64,000 bases of DNA. It comes from Rhodospirillaceae bacterium UBA1479 (GTDB lineage Bacteria; Pseudomonadota; Alphaproteobacteria; Rhodospirillales; Casp-alpha2). A model generated the notes under the pieces. It saw only the letters and a list, made by a program, of their open reading frames with translations. It was not told the DNA's origin and searched no databases. This document shows, in pieces, positions 42,130 to 50,495 of the stretch (the first letter of the stretch is position 1; each line of letters begins with the position of its first letter). The stretch lies in the NCBI GenBank assembly GCA_002325375.1, contig DCRZ01000002.1, positions 673,198 to 737,197 on the forward strand, read 5' to 3'. The position numbers and the translations under genes were made by a program.

Positions 42130-42987
42130 ATGTCAGCCAACATGTCCAGCAACGCCGCCCCCACGCCCCAGGCGCCCGCCATTCCAAAACGGTGGTCCCG
42201 CTACAAACATCCGGAATCGCTCTATAGCTATGCGGGTTGGCTCATCGCCTTTTCCGTGGTGGTGTTCAGTATCGAATATCTGAACATTCCCCTGGACCGC
42301 CTGCTCGGTATGTTCGGGCGCATGGGCGAGGTCATTGCCCAACGCTACTACCCCGCCGACATCGACTACATCATGGACCGGGACTATCTGGGCTATGTCG
42401 TCGAAACCATTCAGATGGCCTATCTGGGCGCTCTGTTCGGTCTTCTCATTACCATCCCGCTGGCTTGGTTCGCGGCCTACAACATGACGCCGTCCAAGTT
42501 GTTCGTGTACCCGGGCGCACGCGTGTTCTCCATGTCCTGCCGGGCCGTGCACGAAACCATCTGGGCCATCCTGTTCGTCTCGATCTTGGGATACGGCATG
42601 CTGCCCGGCGTGCTGGCCCTGACCCTGTTCAGCGCCGGGTTCGCCGCCAAGTTGTTCGCCGAAGAGATCGAGGCCATCGACATGGGCCAGGTCGAGGCCA
42701 TGCGGGCGACCGGCGCCAACCTGTTCCAGGTCATGGTGTTCGGTGTGTTCCCGCAGGTCCGCGTCGCCTTCACCGGCATCGCCATCTACACCTGGGACGT
42801 GGCGTTCCGGGCGGCGACGGTGGTCGGCTTCTTCGGGGCCGGCGGCATGGGCTGGTACCTCAAGCGCAGCGTGCTGCAAATCGAGACGGAACGGGTTGCG
42901 GCGATCATCCTGTCGATCATCGTCCTGGTCCTGATTTCCGAGCTTTTGTCCGCCTGGGCGCGCAACACCGTCATGAAGATGAAGTGA
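42130..42987 (+). CDS. phnE: Phosphonate ABC transporter permease (second)
   Basis: 285 residues. A proline-alanine-rich soluble start (MSANMSSNAAPTPQAPAIPK) precedes the first helix. The coupling loop is MGQVEAMRATGANLFQVMVF and SCRAVHETIWAILFVSILGY parallels the first PhnE. The start lies nine bases after the first permease stop, with AGGAGGC nearby. Two PhnE genes are common in alphaproteobacterial phosphonate operons. It ends 71 bp before the alcohol dehydrogenase. Confidence 0.9.
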   Translation: MSANMSSNAAPTPQAPAIPKRWSRYKHPESLYSYAGWLIAFSVVVFSIEYLNIPLDRLLGMFGRMGEVIAQRYYPADIDYIMDRDYLGYVVETIQMAYLGALFGLLITIPLAWFAAYNMTPSKLFVYPGARVFSMSCRAVHETIWAILFVSILGYGMLPGVLALTLFSAGFAAKLFAEEIEAIDMGQVEAMRATGANLFQVMVFGVFPQVRVAFTGIAIYTWDVAFRAATVVGFFGAGGMGWYLKRSVLQIETERVAAIILSIIVLVLISELLSAWARNTVMKMK

Positions 42988-43058
42988 CGGGCGCCGACAT
43001 TTTGCCAATACCACCCGGCGCTCCAAGCGGCGCCATCCGATGAAACGGAGATAACAGA

Positions 43059-44153
43059 ATGCAGAAGAATGGCCGGGCCGTCGTCTACGATGCGCCGAAC
43101 GCGCCCTTTGTCGTCCGCGAATTTCCCGTGCGCGACGTCCACCCGGACGAGGTCCTGGTGCGCATCACCATGTCGACCATCTGCCGGTCCGACATCCATT
43201 CCTATCAGGGCCATCGGCCCAATCCGTGCCCCGGCATCCTGGGCCACGAAATCGTCGGCGTGATCGAACAGCTGGGGGCCGAGCGCGAGGTCGATCTGCG
43301 CGGCGACAAGCTGGCCGTGGGCGACCGGGTGACCTGGACAGAGTTCTTCCACGACGGCGATTCCTATTACGCCGATGTCCACGACATGCCGCAGAAGGCC
43401 CATGGCCTGCGCAAGTACGGCCATGATCTGGCCGAGGAAGACCCGCACTTCCTGGGCGGTTTCGCCGATTATTGCTACATCATGCCGGGCACGGGCATCC
43501 TCAAGCTGCCCGACGAAATCACCGATGAAGAGGCGACGCCGCTCAACTGCGGGGCCGCGACCATGGTTTCCGTGACCGAGGCCGGCGAGATCGACGTCGG
43601 CGACACGGTCGTCGTCCAGGGGCTGGGCCTGTTGGGGCTGTACGGCTGCGCCATCGCCAAGGCACGCGGTGCGCGCAAGGTGATCGGCCTGGATGCTGTC
43701 CCCGACCGCCTGGAACTGGCCGCCAAGTTCGGCTGTGATGTGACTTTCGATGTGTCCAAGCTGAGCGACGAACAACTGGTCGCCGCCGTGCGCGCCGAAT
43801 GCCCGCCCGACGGGGCCGACGTCGGTATCGAAGTCTGCGGCCTGCCCAGTGTCATCCCGGCGGGACTGAAGATGCTTCGGGTCGGCGGGCGCTACGTGCT
43901 GGGCGGGCTGGTCAATCCCAACGCCATGTTCACCGTCGACGGCAACGAAATTCTGCGCCGCTGGATCACCATCCGCGGGGTGCACAACTATCACCCCCGG
44001 CATCTGGTGCAGGCGCTTGATTTCGTCATGGCCAACCGCGACCGGTTCCCGTTCAAGGATCTGGTCGATTCCAAGTTCACCTTGGATCAGTTGGACGAAG
44101 CCTTTGCCCGCGCCGCCGACCGTTCGGTCCTGCGCGCGGCGATCGTGCCCTGA
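43059..44153 (+). CDS. Medium-chain alcohol dehydrogenase linked to phosphonate locus
   Basis: 364 residues. Catalytic zinc ligands are in STICRSDIHSYQG (Cys) and GILGHEIVGVIE (His-Glu). The nucleotide-binding motif is GLGLLGLYGCAIAKARGA. The lobe where most family members bind a structural zinc through four Cys reads TEFFHDGDSYYADVHDMPQK here, with no Cys, so that zinc is missing. This matches the phosphonate-catabolism-associated dehydrogenase group (HpnZ-like) as I remember it. It is 71 bp downstream of the second phnE. It may oxidise a hydroxyalkylphosphonate or an alcohol freed from one. GGAG precedes the ATG. Confidence 0.85.
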   Translation: MQKNGRAVVYDAPNAPFVVREFPVRDVHPDEVLVRITMSTICRSDIHSYQGHRPNPCPGILGHEIVGVIEQLGAEREVDLRGDKLAVGDRVTWTEFFHDGDSYYADVHDMPQKAHGLRKYGHDLAEEDPHFLGGFADYCYIMPGTGILKLPDEITDEEATPLNCGAATMVSVTEAGEIDVGDTVVVQGLGLLGLYGCAIAKARGARKVIGLDAVPDRLELAAKFGCDVTFDVSKLSDEQLVAAVRAECPPDGADVGIEVCGLPSVIPAGLKMLRVGGRYVLGGLVNPNAMFTVDGNEILRRWITIRGVHNYHPRHLVQALDFVMANRDRFPFKDLVDSKFTLDQLDEAFARAADRSVLRAAIVP

Positions 44154-44180
44154 CCTGAACGGACGGCCTGTTCGGGGCGA

Positions 44181-44651
44181 TCAGCCCTCGAACAGGCTGC
44201 CCGTGGGCAGCGGGACCAGAAGCACCTCGCGGAACAGATAGAAAAAGCCCAGCACGATCGCGGTGCCGATCAGCGGGTAGACCAGGATGCGAAAGCGGGT
44301 CCAGGGATCGTACATGGCGATCAGGGTCAGGGCCGCGAACACGGGCAGGGCAGAACCGATGAAGCCGACCACGGGCATGGCGATGGTGCCGCCCAGCATG
44401 ACGGCGACCAGCAGCATGCGCCGTGCTGAGGACCCGCCTTCCGGCGCCGCGCCGGACTTGGCCCGGCCCAGAAGCCACATCACGATATAGGCCAGGGAGG
44501 CGGCGATCAGGACGCCCGCGAAGGTGCGCGGGAACACGGCGGAATCCGCGTCCATGTAGCTTAGGGAATCCCAGATCACCAGGCAGGCGATGCCGATCAT
44601 GACCGCCGAGATAACGGCGCCGCCGGTGTCTTTGCGATCGTCAGTCTGCAT
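44181..44651 (-). CDS. tctB: Tripartite tricarboxylate transporter, small membrane subunit (TctB)
   Basis: 156 residues with four hydrophobic segments (AVISAVMIGIACLVIWDS, FAGVLIAASLAYIVMWLL, GTIAMPVVGFIGSALPVFAA, LIGTAIVLGFFYLFREVLLV) and the family's FPR motif in SAVFPRTFAGVL. Its start overlaps the TctA stop by 11 bases, so the two are coupled, but tctA precedes it here, the reverse of the usual C-B-A order. TctB proteins are divergent and recognised mainly by topology and context. It is the last gene of the operon and converges on the alcohol dehydrogenase across 27 bp. Confidence 0.85.
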   Translation of the reverse strand: MQTDDRKDTGGAVISAVMIGIACLVIWDSLSYMDADSAVFPRTFAGVLIAASLAYIVMWLLGRAKSGAAPEGGSSARRMLLVAVMLGGTIAMPVVGFIGSALPVFAALTLIAMYDPWTRFRILVYPLIGTAIVLGFFYLFREVLLVPLPTGSLFEG

Positions 44652-46149
44652 GGGCCTGGTCCTTGATCTTCTTCAGCCGGGCCAGCACGAAGGGGCTCAG
44701 CAGGGTGAACAGGGTGAATACGATGATGGCGATGGAGATCGGCCGCCCGAAGAACATGCCCATCTGGTTGTCCGTGGCGCGGCCAATGGTCCAGGCCTGC
44801 ACGAAGCCCGATTCCGCGATCGGGCCCAGGATCAGGCCGAGCACGATGGGTGACGCGGTGAAGCCGAACCGCCCGATGACCCAGCCGAACCCGCCAAGCA
44901 CGATCATGATGATGACGTCGCTGATGTTGTTGCGGATGGCGTAGCTGCCGATGATCGTCATGAAGGCGATGGCCGGCACCAGCAGGGCCTTGGGCAGGGT
45001 GATGATGGTGCGATAGGCGTAGCGCCCGATGAACAGTCCCGTGGGCAGCATCAAAATGGTCGCCAGGATCAGGCCCCAGATGAAGGTGTAGACGATCTCG
45101 CCCTGGTTGGCGAACAGACTGGGCCCGGTGCGCACGCCCTGAACCAGAAGCGCGCCGAGGATCACCGCGTCCGGCGGGGTGCCGGGGATGCCCAGCACCA
45201 GGGTCGGGATGAAGCCGCCGCCGACGGTGGCGTTGTTAGCCGATTCCGAGGCGATGATGCCGCCCGGCTCGCCCTTGCCGTACTGCTGGCCCGGTTTCGC
45301 CGTGCGCTGGGCCTCGGAATAGGACACCAGGCTGGCGATGGAGCCGCCCGCGCCCGGCAAAATGCCGACCACGGTGCCGATCACGGCCGAACGGACGGCG
45401 TTGATCTTGTCGCCCCACAGGTAGCGCACGGCCTCGCCCAGGCGGAACCCGCGCGAGCCGCTGTCGACCTTCAGGTGATGGCCCGGCTGCGCGACCAGGT
45501 CGATCAGCACGGGAATGCAGAACAGGCCGATCAGGGCGGCGACGATCTGGATACCGCTGAGCATGGTCTGCGAGCCGAAGGTCAGGCGTACGTCGCCGGC
45601 AACCTCGGCGACCCCGATGCAGGACAAAAGCAGGCCGAGCGCGCCGCCGGCGACACCCTTGATCAGGCTGCCTTCGGACAAGGCGGCGATCAGGGAAAGA
45701 CCGAAGATGGCGAGCCAGAAGTATTCAACGGGGCCGAAGGCGAGCGCCACCTCGGACAGTGGCGGGGCCAGGGTCATCAAGGCCACGGCGCCGATCAGGC
45801 CGCCGATGACGCTGGCCAGGCAGGCGATGGTGATGGCGTAGTCGCCGTCGCCTTTTTTGGCGAGCGGATAGCCGTCGAAAGTGGTCGCGATGGCGGACGG
45901 TGTGCCCGGTGTGTTGAGAAGGATCGCCGAATAGGCGCCGCCGTAGATGGCGCCCGTGTAGATCGCGCCCATGAGGATCAAGGCCGACGAGGTCGGCATG
46001 GCGAAGGTGAGAGGCACCAACACAGCCACCGACATGGTTGCGGTCAGGCCCGGAATGGCGCCGATCACCGTGCCGGCGACAACGCCGAACAGGGCGAAAG
46101 CCAGATTGAGCGGCGTCAGCGCGGTGAGCAGATGCTCAAACCCTGCCAT
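44641..46149 (-). CDS. tctA: Tripartite tricarboxylate transporter, large membrane subunit (TctA)
   Basis: 502 residues. The family signatures are GVVAGTVIGAIPGLTATMSVA near the start and TVVGILPGAGGSIASLVSYSEA in the second half. About ten or more hydrophobic segments follow. TctA is the channel that works with the periplasmic TctC and takes up citrate, other tricarboxylates or varied carboxylic acids using a cation gradient. The ATG at 46149 has GGAGACG before it and gives the normal N-terminus (MAGFEHLL); the open frame upstream is non-coding. It follows the TctC gene by 102 bp that contain a strong stem-loop. Confidence 0.92.
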   Translation of the reverse strand: MAGFEHLLTALTPLNLAFALFGVVAGTVIGAIPGLTATMSVAVLVPLTFAMPTSSALILMGAIYTGAIYGGAYSAILLNTPGTPSAIATTFDGYPLAKKGDGDYAITIACLASVIGGLIGAVALMTLAPPLSEVALAFGPVEYFWLAIFGLSLIAALSEGSLIKGVAGGALGLLLSCIGVAEVAGDVRLTFGSQTMLSGIQIVAALIGLFCIPVLIDLVAQPGHHLKVDSGSRGFRLGEAVRYLWGDKINAVRSAVIGTVVGILPGAGGSIASLVSYSEAQRTAKPGQQYGKGEPGGIIASESANNATVGGGFIPTLVLGIPGTPPDAVILGALLVQGVRTGPSLFANQGEIVYTFIWGLILATILMLPTGLFIGRYAYRTIITLPKALLVPAIAFMTIIGSYAIRNNISDVIIMIVLGGFGWVIGRFGFTASPIVLGLILGPIAESGFVQAWTIGRATDNQMGMFFGRPISIAIIVFTLFTLLSPFVLARLKKIKDQAHAD

Positions 46150-46200
46150 GAAACGTCTCCGTGGAAATTGAATTGGGCCGATGAACCGGCCCGGGGGAGG

Positions 46201-46254
46201 TAAGCAGTCACGGGCCAACCTGATCGGCCGGCCCGTGACGATTTCGGCTGCTTA
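46201..46254 (-). other. Stem-loop between tctC and tctA
   Basis: A ten-base perfect stem, GTCACGGGCC (46207-46216) with GGCCCGTGAC (46230-46239), is nested inside an outer TAAGCAG...CTGCTTA pair (46201-46207 and 46248-46254) that includes the tctC stop codon. No T-run follows. It likely raises the level of the binding-protein message over the membrane subunits. Confidence 0.6.
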
Positions 46255-47229
46255 CTTCAGCATGCCCGCTTCCTTGGCGGCGGCGGTCACGTCCTTGGCG
46301 AACTTGGCGAGGAAGTCGTCCGCCGATTTGCCGTAGGCGTAATCGACGGGGGCGAAGCCGCCTTCTTCCATCTTCTTGAGGAAGGCGGGGTCTTCGTTGA
46401 CCGCCTTGATCATGGCCGTCAGCTTCTGGCGGATCGGTTCCGGGGTCGATTTCGGAACGGCGATGCCGCGATAGGCGCCGGACACGATGTCGATGCCCAG
46501 TTCCTTGAAGGTCGGCACGTCAGGAAAGCGGGGATGACGCTTTTCCATGGCGACGGCCAAAAGGCGCGTCTTTTCATAGTTGGCGGCCACGGTGGTGAAG
46601 GCCATGGCGGCGGTCACCTGCTTGCCCATCAGGGCGGCGACGCTGGCACCCGTGCCCTTGAACGGAACATAGGTGGTTTTCACGCCCGCCAGCTTGTCGA
46701 AGCGGACCTGTGCCAGATGCGGCGCCGTGCCCTTGCCCGAGCCGGAGAAGATCAGCTTGCCCGGGTTTTCCTTGGCGAACTTGATCAGGTCCTGCAGCGT
46801 CTTGAAGGGGCTGTCGTCGGTGACCACGATCGCGTCGGGCGTGTAGTGGAACCAGTACAGCATGGTGATTTCGTCGGTCTTGTAGCCGACGTCTTTCTGC
46901 TGCGGCTGCAGGACGATGTGCGGCAGGTTGACGCCCATCATGGTGTAGCCGTCGCCCTTCAGGGAATTCAGGCCGGACCAGCCCACGGCGCCGCCGGCAC
47001 CCGGCTTGTAGGAAATGACCAGGTCCTGGTTGAACTTGTCCTTGAAGAAGGGCTGCTGCATGCGGGCGGTGATGTCGGATTCGCCGCCGGGGCCGAAGGG
47101 AATGATGTAGCTGATGGGCTTTTCCGGGTATTCGGCCTGGGCCGGCGCGGATTGGGCGGTCATGCCGATTCCTGCGGCAAGCGCCAAGGCTGCCCCCGTC
47201 AATACGAGAGAGCGTCGGGTGGTCTTCAT
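46252..47229 (-). CDS. tctC: Tripartite tricarboxylate transporter binding protein (TctC/Bug)
   Basis: 325 residues. A signal peptide is clear: MKTTRRSLVLTGAALALAAG, with cleavage after SAPAQA near residue 32. The mature start PEKPISYIIPFGPGGESDI is the Bug-family motif, followed by YKPGAGGAVGW, and the second lobe has YVPFKGTGASVAALMGKQV. Bug proteins bind carboxylates through two bridging waters. AGGAGG lies before the ATG at 47229. It is the first gene of the tctC-A-B operon. The adjacent GntR and enolase-superfamily genes hint at a sugar acid or similar hydroxy acid as ligand. Confidence 0.92.
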   Translation of the reverse strand: MKTTRRSLVLTGAALALAAGIGMTAQSAPAQAEYPEKPISYIIPFGPGGESDITARMQQPFFKDKFNQDLVISYKPGAGGAVGWSGLNSLKGDGYTMMGVNLPHIVLQPQQKDVGYKTDEITMLYWFHYTPDAIVVTDDSPFKTLQDLIKFAKENPGKLIFSGSGKGTAPHLAQVRFDKLAGVKTTYVPFKGTGASVAALMGKQVTAAMAFTTVAANYEKTRLLAVAMEKRHPRFPDVPTFKELGIDIVSGAYRGIAVPKSTPEPIRQKLTAMIKAVNEDPAFLKKMEEGGFAPVDYAYGKSADDFLAKFAKDVTAAAKEAGMLK

Positions 47230-47356
47230 CGTTGTTTCCTCCTGGTGGGGTTGGTAATCGAAGTTTGGTTTTTGCTCTTGTTGTTCTTGTCGTGTCGTCG
47301 TCGGCCGGGGTCGCCGGGGCGTTGAACCCGCCGGCCGATTTGCCCGCGCCGGGCGT

Positions 47357-48109
47357 CTATCCCATATCCCCGACCGGGGTCGGGGACAAGTCGATTTCAA
47401 GGCTGACCACGTCGCCGCGATAAGTGATCTCGGCGACGTATATACAGGTGCCGGCACGGTCGCCGATCGTCCGGCGCACATTGGCGACAGGGGCGCCCAA
47501 GGGAAGGTCCAGGCGTTCCGCCGCTTCCTGTCCGGCGCCATCGACGGTCAGGGTCTGGTGGACCTTGCCGATGGCGATGTCAGGCATGGCGGCCAACATG
47601 GGCACCACGATATTGGTGCGGAACTGATCGGGCGCGCGCAGGTAGATGTCGGCGGCCAGGTAGATGTCGATCAGGCAGAACGGCTGGTCATCTCGGTAAT
47701 GCACGCGTTTGATGTGCTGATAGGCGGTTGCCGGTTTGCCCTCGCCGTCCTGAATACGGGGTTGGCGCTCGGCGCTTTCGACCAGGATCAGTTTCGGCTG
47801 CAGGGGTTCGACCATGCGCACGAAGGAATTCCAGTCCGACGCCAGGGGCAGCCAGCGCTGCTCCCGCGGTTCGCACTCGACAAAGGTGCCGAGCCCATGG
47901 CGGCGTTTGACAAGGCCTTCGGATTCGATAATCCCGATGGCTTGGCGCATGGTCGCGCGGGCAACGTTGAAGCGGGTGGCAAGGTCGTCGATGGCGGGAA
48001 GCTGCTGGCCCAGGGACCAAATTCCAGCCTCGATCTCGCCGCGCAGGGTGTTGGCGACCTGGGCGTAGAGCGGCATGGTGTGGCGGCGGGCGCGGGGCGG
48101 CAGCATCAT
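47357..48109 (-). CDS. GntR-family regulator, HutC/UTRA type
   Basis: 250 residues. The winged helix lies at about residues 12-80 (LYAQVANTLRGEIEAGIW, then LPAIDDLATRFNVARATMRQAI and KRRHGLGTFV). The UTRA domain follows, with HIKRVHYRDDQPFCLIDIYL and LDLPLGAPVANVRRTI. It is 127 bp upstream of tctC on the same strand and divergent from the enolase-superfamily gene, so it probably controls both. An inverted repeat in the divergent gap is a candidate site. An alternative ATG gives MPLYAQVAN, 11 residues shorter. Effector unknown. Confidence 0.88.
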   Translation of the reverse strand: MMLPPRARRHTMPLYAQVANTLRGEIEAGIWSLGQQLPAIDDLATRFNVARATMRQAIGIIESEGLVKRRHGLGTFVECEPREQRWLPLASDWNSFVRMVEPLQPKLILVESAERQPRIQDGEGKPATAYQHIKRVHYRDDQPFCLIDIYLAADIYLRAPDQFRTNIVVPMLAAMPDIAIGKVHQTLTVDGAGQEAAERLDLPLGAPVANVRRTIGDRAGTCIYVAEITYRGDVVSLEIDLSPTPVGDMG

Positions 48110-48148
48110 TGTCGATCCGGCGTTGCGGTTACGTTGTGCTGCTAATAT

Positions 48149-48161
48149 AGTCGTATGGACT
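48149..48161. promoter_or_regulatory. Candidate GntR operator before enolase-superfamily gene
   Basis: AGTC-GTATG-GACT is a 13-bp inverted repeat in the 81-bp divergent gap between the GntR and enolase-superfamily genes, 30 bases before the chosen start at 48191. Short arms make it only a candidate. Confidence 0.3.
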
Positions 48162-48190
48162 TATGGATGTCTATCACTGAAGGAAAATTC

Positions 48191-49378
48191 ATGGCACTGA
48201 ACGGTTCTCCCGCGCCATCGGCGGCGCGGCCTTTTCCCGCCGGCGCGTTGCGTCTTCGCCGCATCGACGTCTGGGCGCTGCGTGTCGCGATCCAGCGCCC
48301 CGTGGAAACCTCGTTCGGCATCATGCGTGATCGCCCGGCCGTGTTCCTGCGGGTTGAAGGCGCCGACGGCGCCTTTGGATTCGGGGAAATCTGGTGCAAT
48401 TTCCCCAGCTGCGGCGCGGAACACCGGGTGCGCATGGCCGTGGATGAACTGGCGCCGTTGCTGTCCGGGCGTGACCTGGCCTCGCCCGCCGAGACCTATG
48501 CCCTGATGTGGGAGAAAACCCGCGTGCGGGTGCTGCAAACCGGGGAACCGGGGCCCTATTCCCAGGCCATCGCCGGGATCGATATGGCGCTGTGGGATTT
48601 GGCGGCGCGCGCCGCCGGTCGGCCCCTGCGCCACTTCATCGCCGACGACGCGGTGGATAGCGTGCCGGCCTATGCCAGCGGCATCCATATCGGCATCGCC
48701 GCCGACGTGGTGCCCGAATTCCGCGCCGCCGGGTTCCGCAATTTCAAGGTCAAGGTCGGCTTCGACACGGCGCGAGACATCGCCGGCATCAAGGCCCTGA
48801 AGGCAACCCTGAAGCCGGGCGAGCGCCTGTTTTCCGACGCCAACCAGGCCTGGGACCTGGAGACGGCCCTGGAATTTGCCCAGGGGGCGCGGGATCTGGG
48901 CCTCGACTGGCTGGAAGAACCCTTGCGCGCCGACGCGCCGGCGGGCGACTGGGCGCGGCTGGCGGCGGAGGGCGGCGTTCCGCTCGCGGCCGGGGAAAAC
49001 TTTATGGGTGTGGAGGATTTCGACGCCGCCGTGGCGGCGGGATCACTCGCCTACATCCAGCCTGACATGGCGAAATGGGGCGGCGTCACCGGCTGCCTGC
49101 CCGTGGCCCGGGCCATTCTGGCGGGCGGGCGGACGTATTGCCCCCATTACCTGGGCGGCGGCATCGGGCTGCTGGCCTCGGCCAACCTGCTGGCCGCCGT
49201 CGGCGGCCCGGGGCTGCTTGAGGTCGACGCCAATCCGAACCCCCTGCGGTCCGACATCCCCGGTATGACCATGACGGACGGTCGGATCGTGCTGGGGACA
49301 GCGCCGGGCCTGGGGATCGAAGTCTTGCCCGAAACCCTGCTGCCGCAGGTCACCCTGCACCAGACCTGGGCGGCCTAG
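48191..49378 (+). CDS. Mandelate racemase/muconate lactonising enzyme (enolase superfamily)
   Basis: 395 residues. The enolase-superfamily capping domain is followed by the barrel. The KxK motif lies in FKVKVGFD, metal ligands in FSDANQAWDLE, LEEPL and AGENFMG, and the C-terminal base region reads YCPHYLGGGIG. These enzymes remove a proton next to a carboxylate, in racemases, dehydratases or cycloisomerases. The KxK plus His pattern fits acid-sugar dehydratases or mandelate-racemase-like enzymes, but the substrate is open. The ATG at 48191 has AAGGAAA upstream; one at 48155 falls in the operator zone. It is divergent from a GntR gene and near a Tct importer, suggesting the imported acid is the substrate. 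Confidence 0.88.
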   Translation: MALNGSPAPSAARPFPAGALRLRRIDVWALRVAIQRPVETSFGIMRDRPAVFLRVEGADGAFGFGEIWCNFPSCGAEHRVRMAVDELAPLLSGRDLASPAETYALMWEKTRVRVLQTGEPGPYSQAIAGIDMALWDLAARAAGRPLRHFIADDAVDSVPAYASGIHIGIAADVVPEFRAAGFRNFKVKVGFDTARDIAGIKALKATLKPGERLFSDANQAWDLETALEFAQGARDLGLDWLEEPLRADAPAGDWARLAAEGGVPLAAGENFMGVEDFDAAVAAGSLAYIQPDMAKWGGVTGCLPVARAILAGGRTYCPHYLGGGIGLLASANLLAAVGGPGLLEVDANPNPLRSDIPGMTMTDGRIVLGTAPGLGIEVLPETLLPQVTLHQTWAA

Positions 49379-49473
49379 CCGCCCGGAGTTGCGGCCGGGG
49401 TTTCCTCCCACCCAAGAAAACTGATAAATACACTGGAAGATTGGAAAATAACCGGGCAGGAAATCCAGGGTCC

Positions 49474-50340
49474 ATGACGCGCAACCCCAAGGTCATTTCG
49501 TTCTTCGACGACCGCACCTTCACCATCACCCACATCGTCATGTGCCCGGAAACGGGCGCGACCGCCGTGATCGATCCGGTGCTGGATTACGACGCGGCGG
49601 CGGGGCGGACCTACCGGGAAAGCGCCGAGGTCGTGGTCAACCAGATCGGCCAGGACGACCTGACCGTGGAATGGGTGCTGGAAACCCATGTCCATGCCGA
49701 TCACCTGACCGCCGCCCCCTTCGTGAAGGACAGCCTGGGGGGGCGCCTGGGCATCGGCGGCAAGGTCGGCCTGGTGCAATCGGCCTTCAAGAAGATCTTC
49801 AACGCCGAGGACAGCTTCGCCACCGACGGATCACAGTTCGATCACCTGTTCGCCGACGGCGAGGAATTCAAGATCGGCAACCTGACGGCGCGGGTCATGC
49901 ACACGCCGGGCCATACGCCGGCCTGCGTCACCTACGTGATCGGCGACGCGGCCTTTGTCGGCGACACCCTGTTCGCGCCCGATTACGGCACGGCGCGCTG
50001 CGATTTTCCCGGCGGCGACGCGCACCAGCTCTATAACTCGATCCAGAAGATCCTCGCCTTGCCCGACGATACCCGGATCTTCCTGTGCCATGACTACATG
50101 CCGGGCGGGCGCGACGTGATCATGCATACGACCGTCGCCGCGCAGAAGGCGGGCAACGTGCATCTGAAGGACTGCAAGGACGCCGATGCCTTCGCCGCCA
50201 TGCGCAACGGCCGTGATGCGAAGCTCAACATGCCGGCGCTGATCATTCCCTCCGTGCAGGTCAACATGCGCGGCGGCGCCCTGCCGCCGGCGGAAAGCAA
50301 CGGCGTTTCGTATCTAAAGACGCCGGTTAACTTGCTGTAA
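49474..50340 (+). CDS. MBL-fold metallo-hydrolase, persulfide-dioxygenase-like
   Basis: 288 residues. The metal site is HVHADHLTA (HxHxDH) with later ligands His in HTPGHTPACV, Asp in FVGDTLFAPDYGTARCDFPGG (cut in meaning) and His in FLCHDYMP. The extra GTARCDFPGGDA segment is shared with ETHE1/Blh-type persulfide dioxygenases rather than with hydroxyacylglutathione hydrolases. Such proteins oxidise glutathione persulfide to sulfite, so a role in sulfur homeostasis is plausible here. I chose the ATG at 49474 (MTRNPKVI); a TTG at 49441 is upstream. It stands alone between the enolase gene and the chemoreceptor. No rhodanese gene is seen beside it. Confidence 0.85.
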   Translation: MTRNPKVISFFDDRTFTITHIVMCPETGATAVIDPVLDYDAAAGRTYRESAEVVVNQIGQDDLTVEWVLETHVHADHLTAAPFVKDSLGGRLGIGGKVGLVQSAFKKIFNAEDSFATDGSQFDHLFADGEEFKIGNLTARVMHTPGHTPACVTYVIGDAAFVGDTLFAPDYGTARCDFPGGDAHQLYNSIQKILALPDDTRIFLCHDYMPGGRDVIMHTTVAAQKAGNVHLKDCKDADAFAAMRNGRDAKLNMPALIIPSVQVNMRGGALPPAESNGVSYLKTPVNLL

Positions 50341-50495
50341 AAAAACAATAAACTGAAACTCACATAAATAAGACCTTATTCATCCGTGACTTTGCTGTTG
50401 CTGCGCGCAATCATCAAACCCGCCTAACAATAAAAACAAATCGTGCTTTTGGCGGGAAGGGGGATTTCGGCTGCGGTAAAGGGGATAGGTGAATA

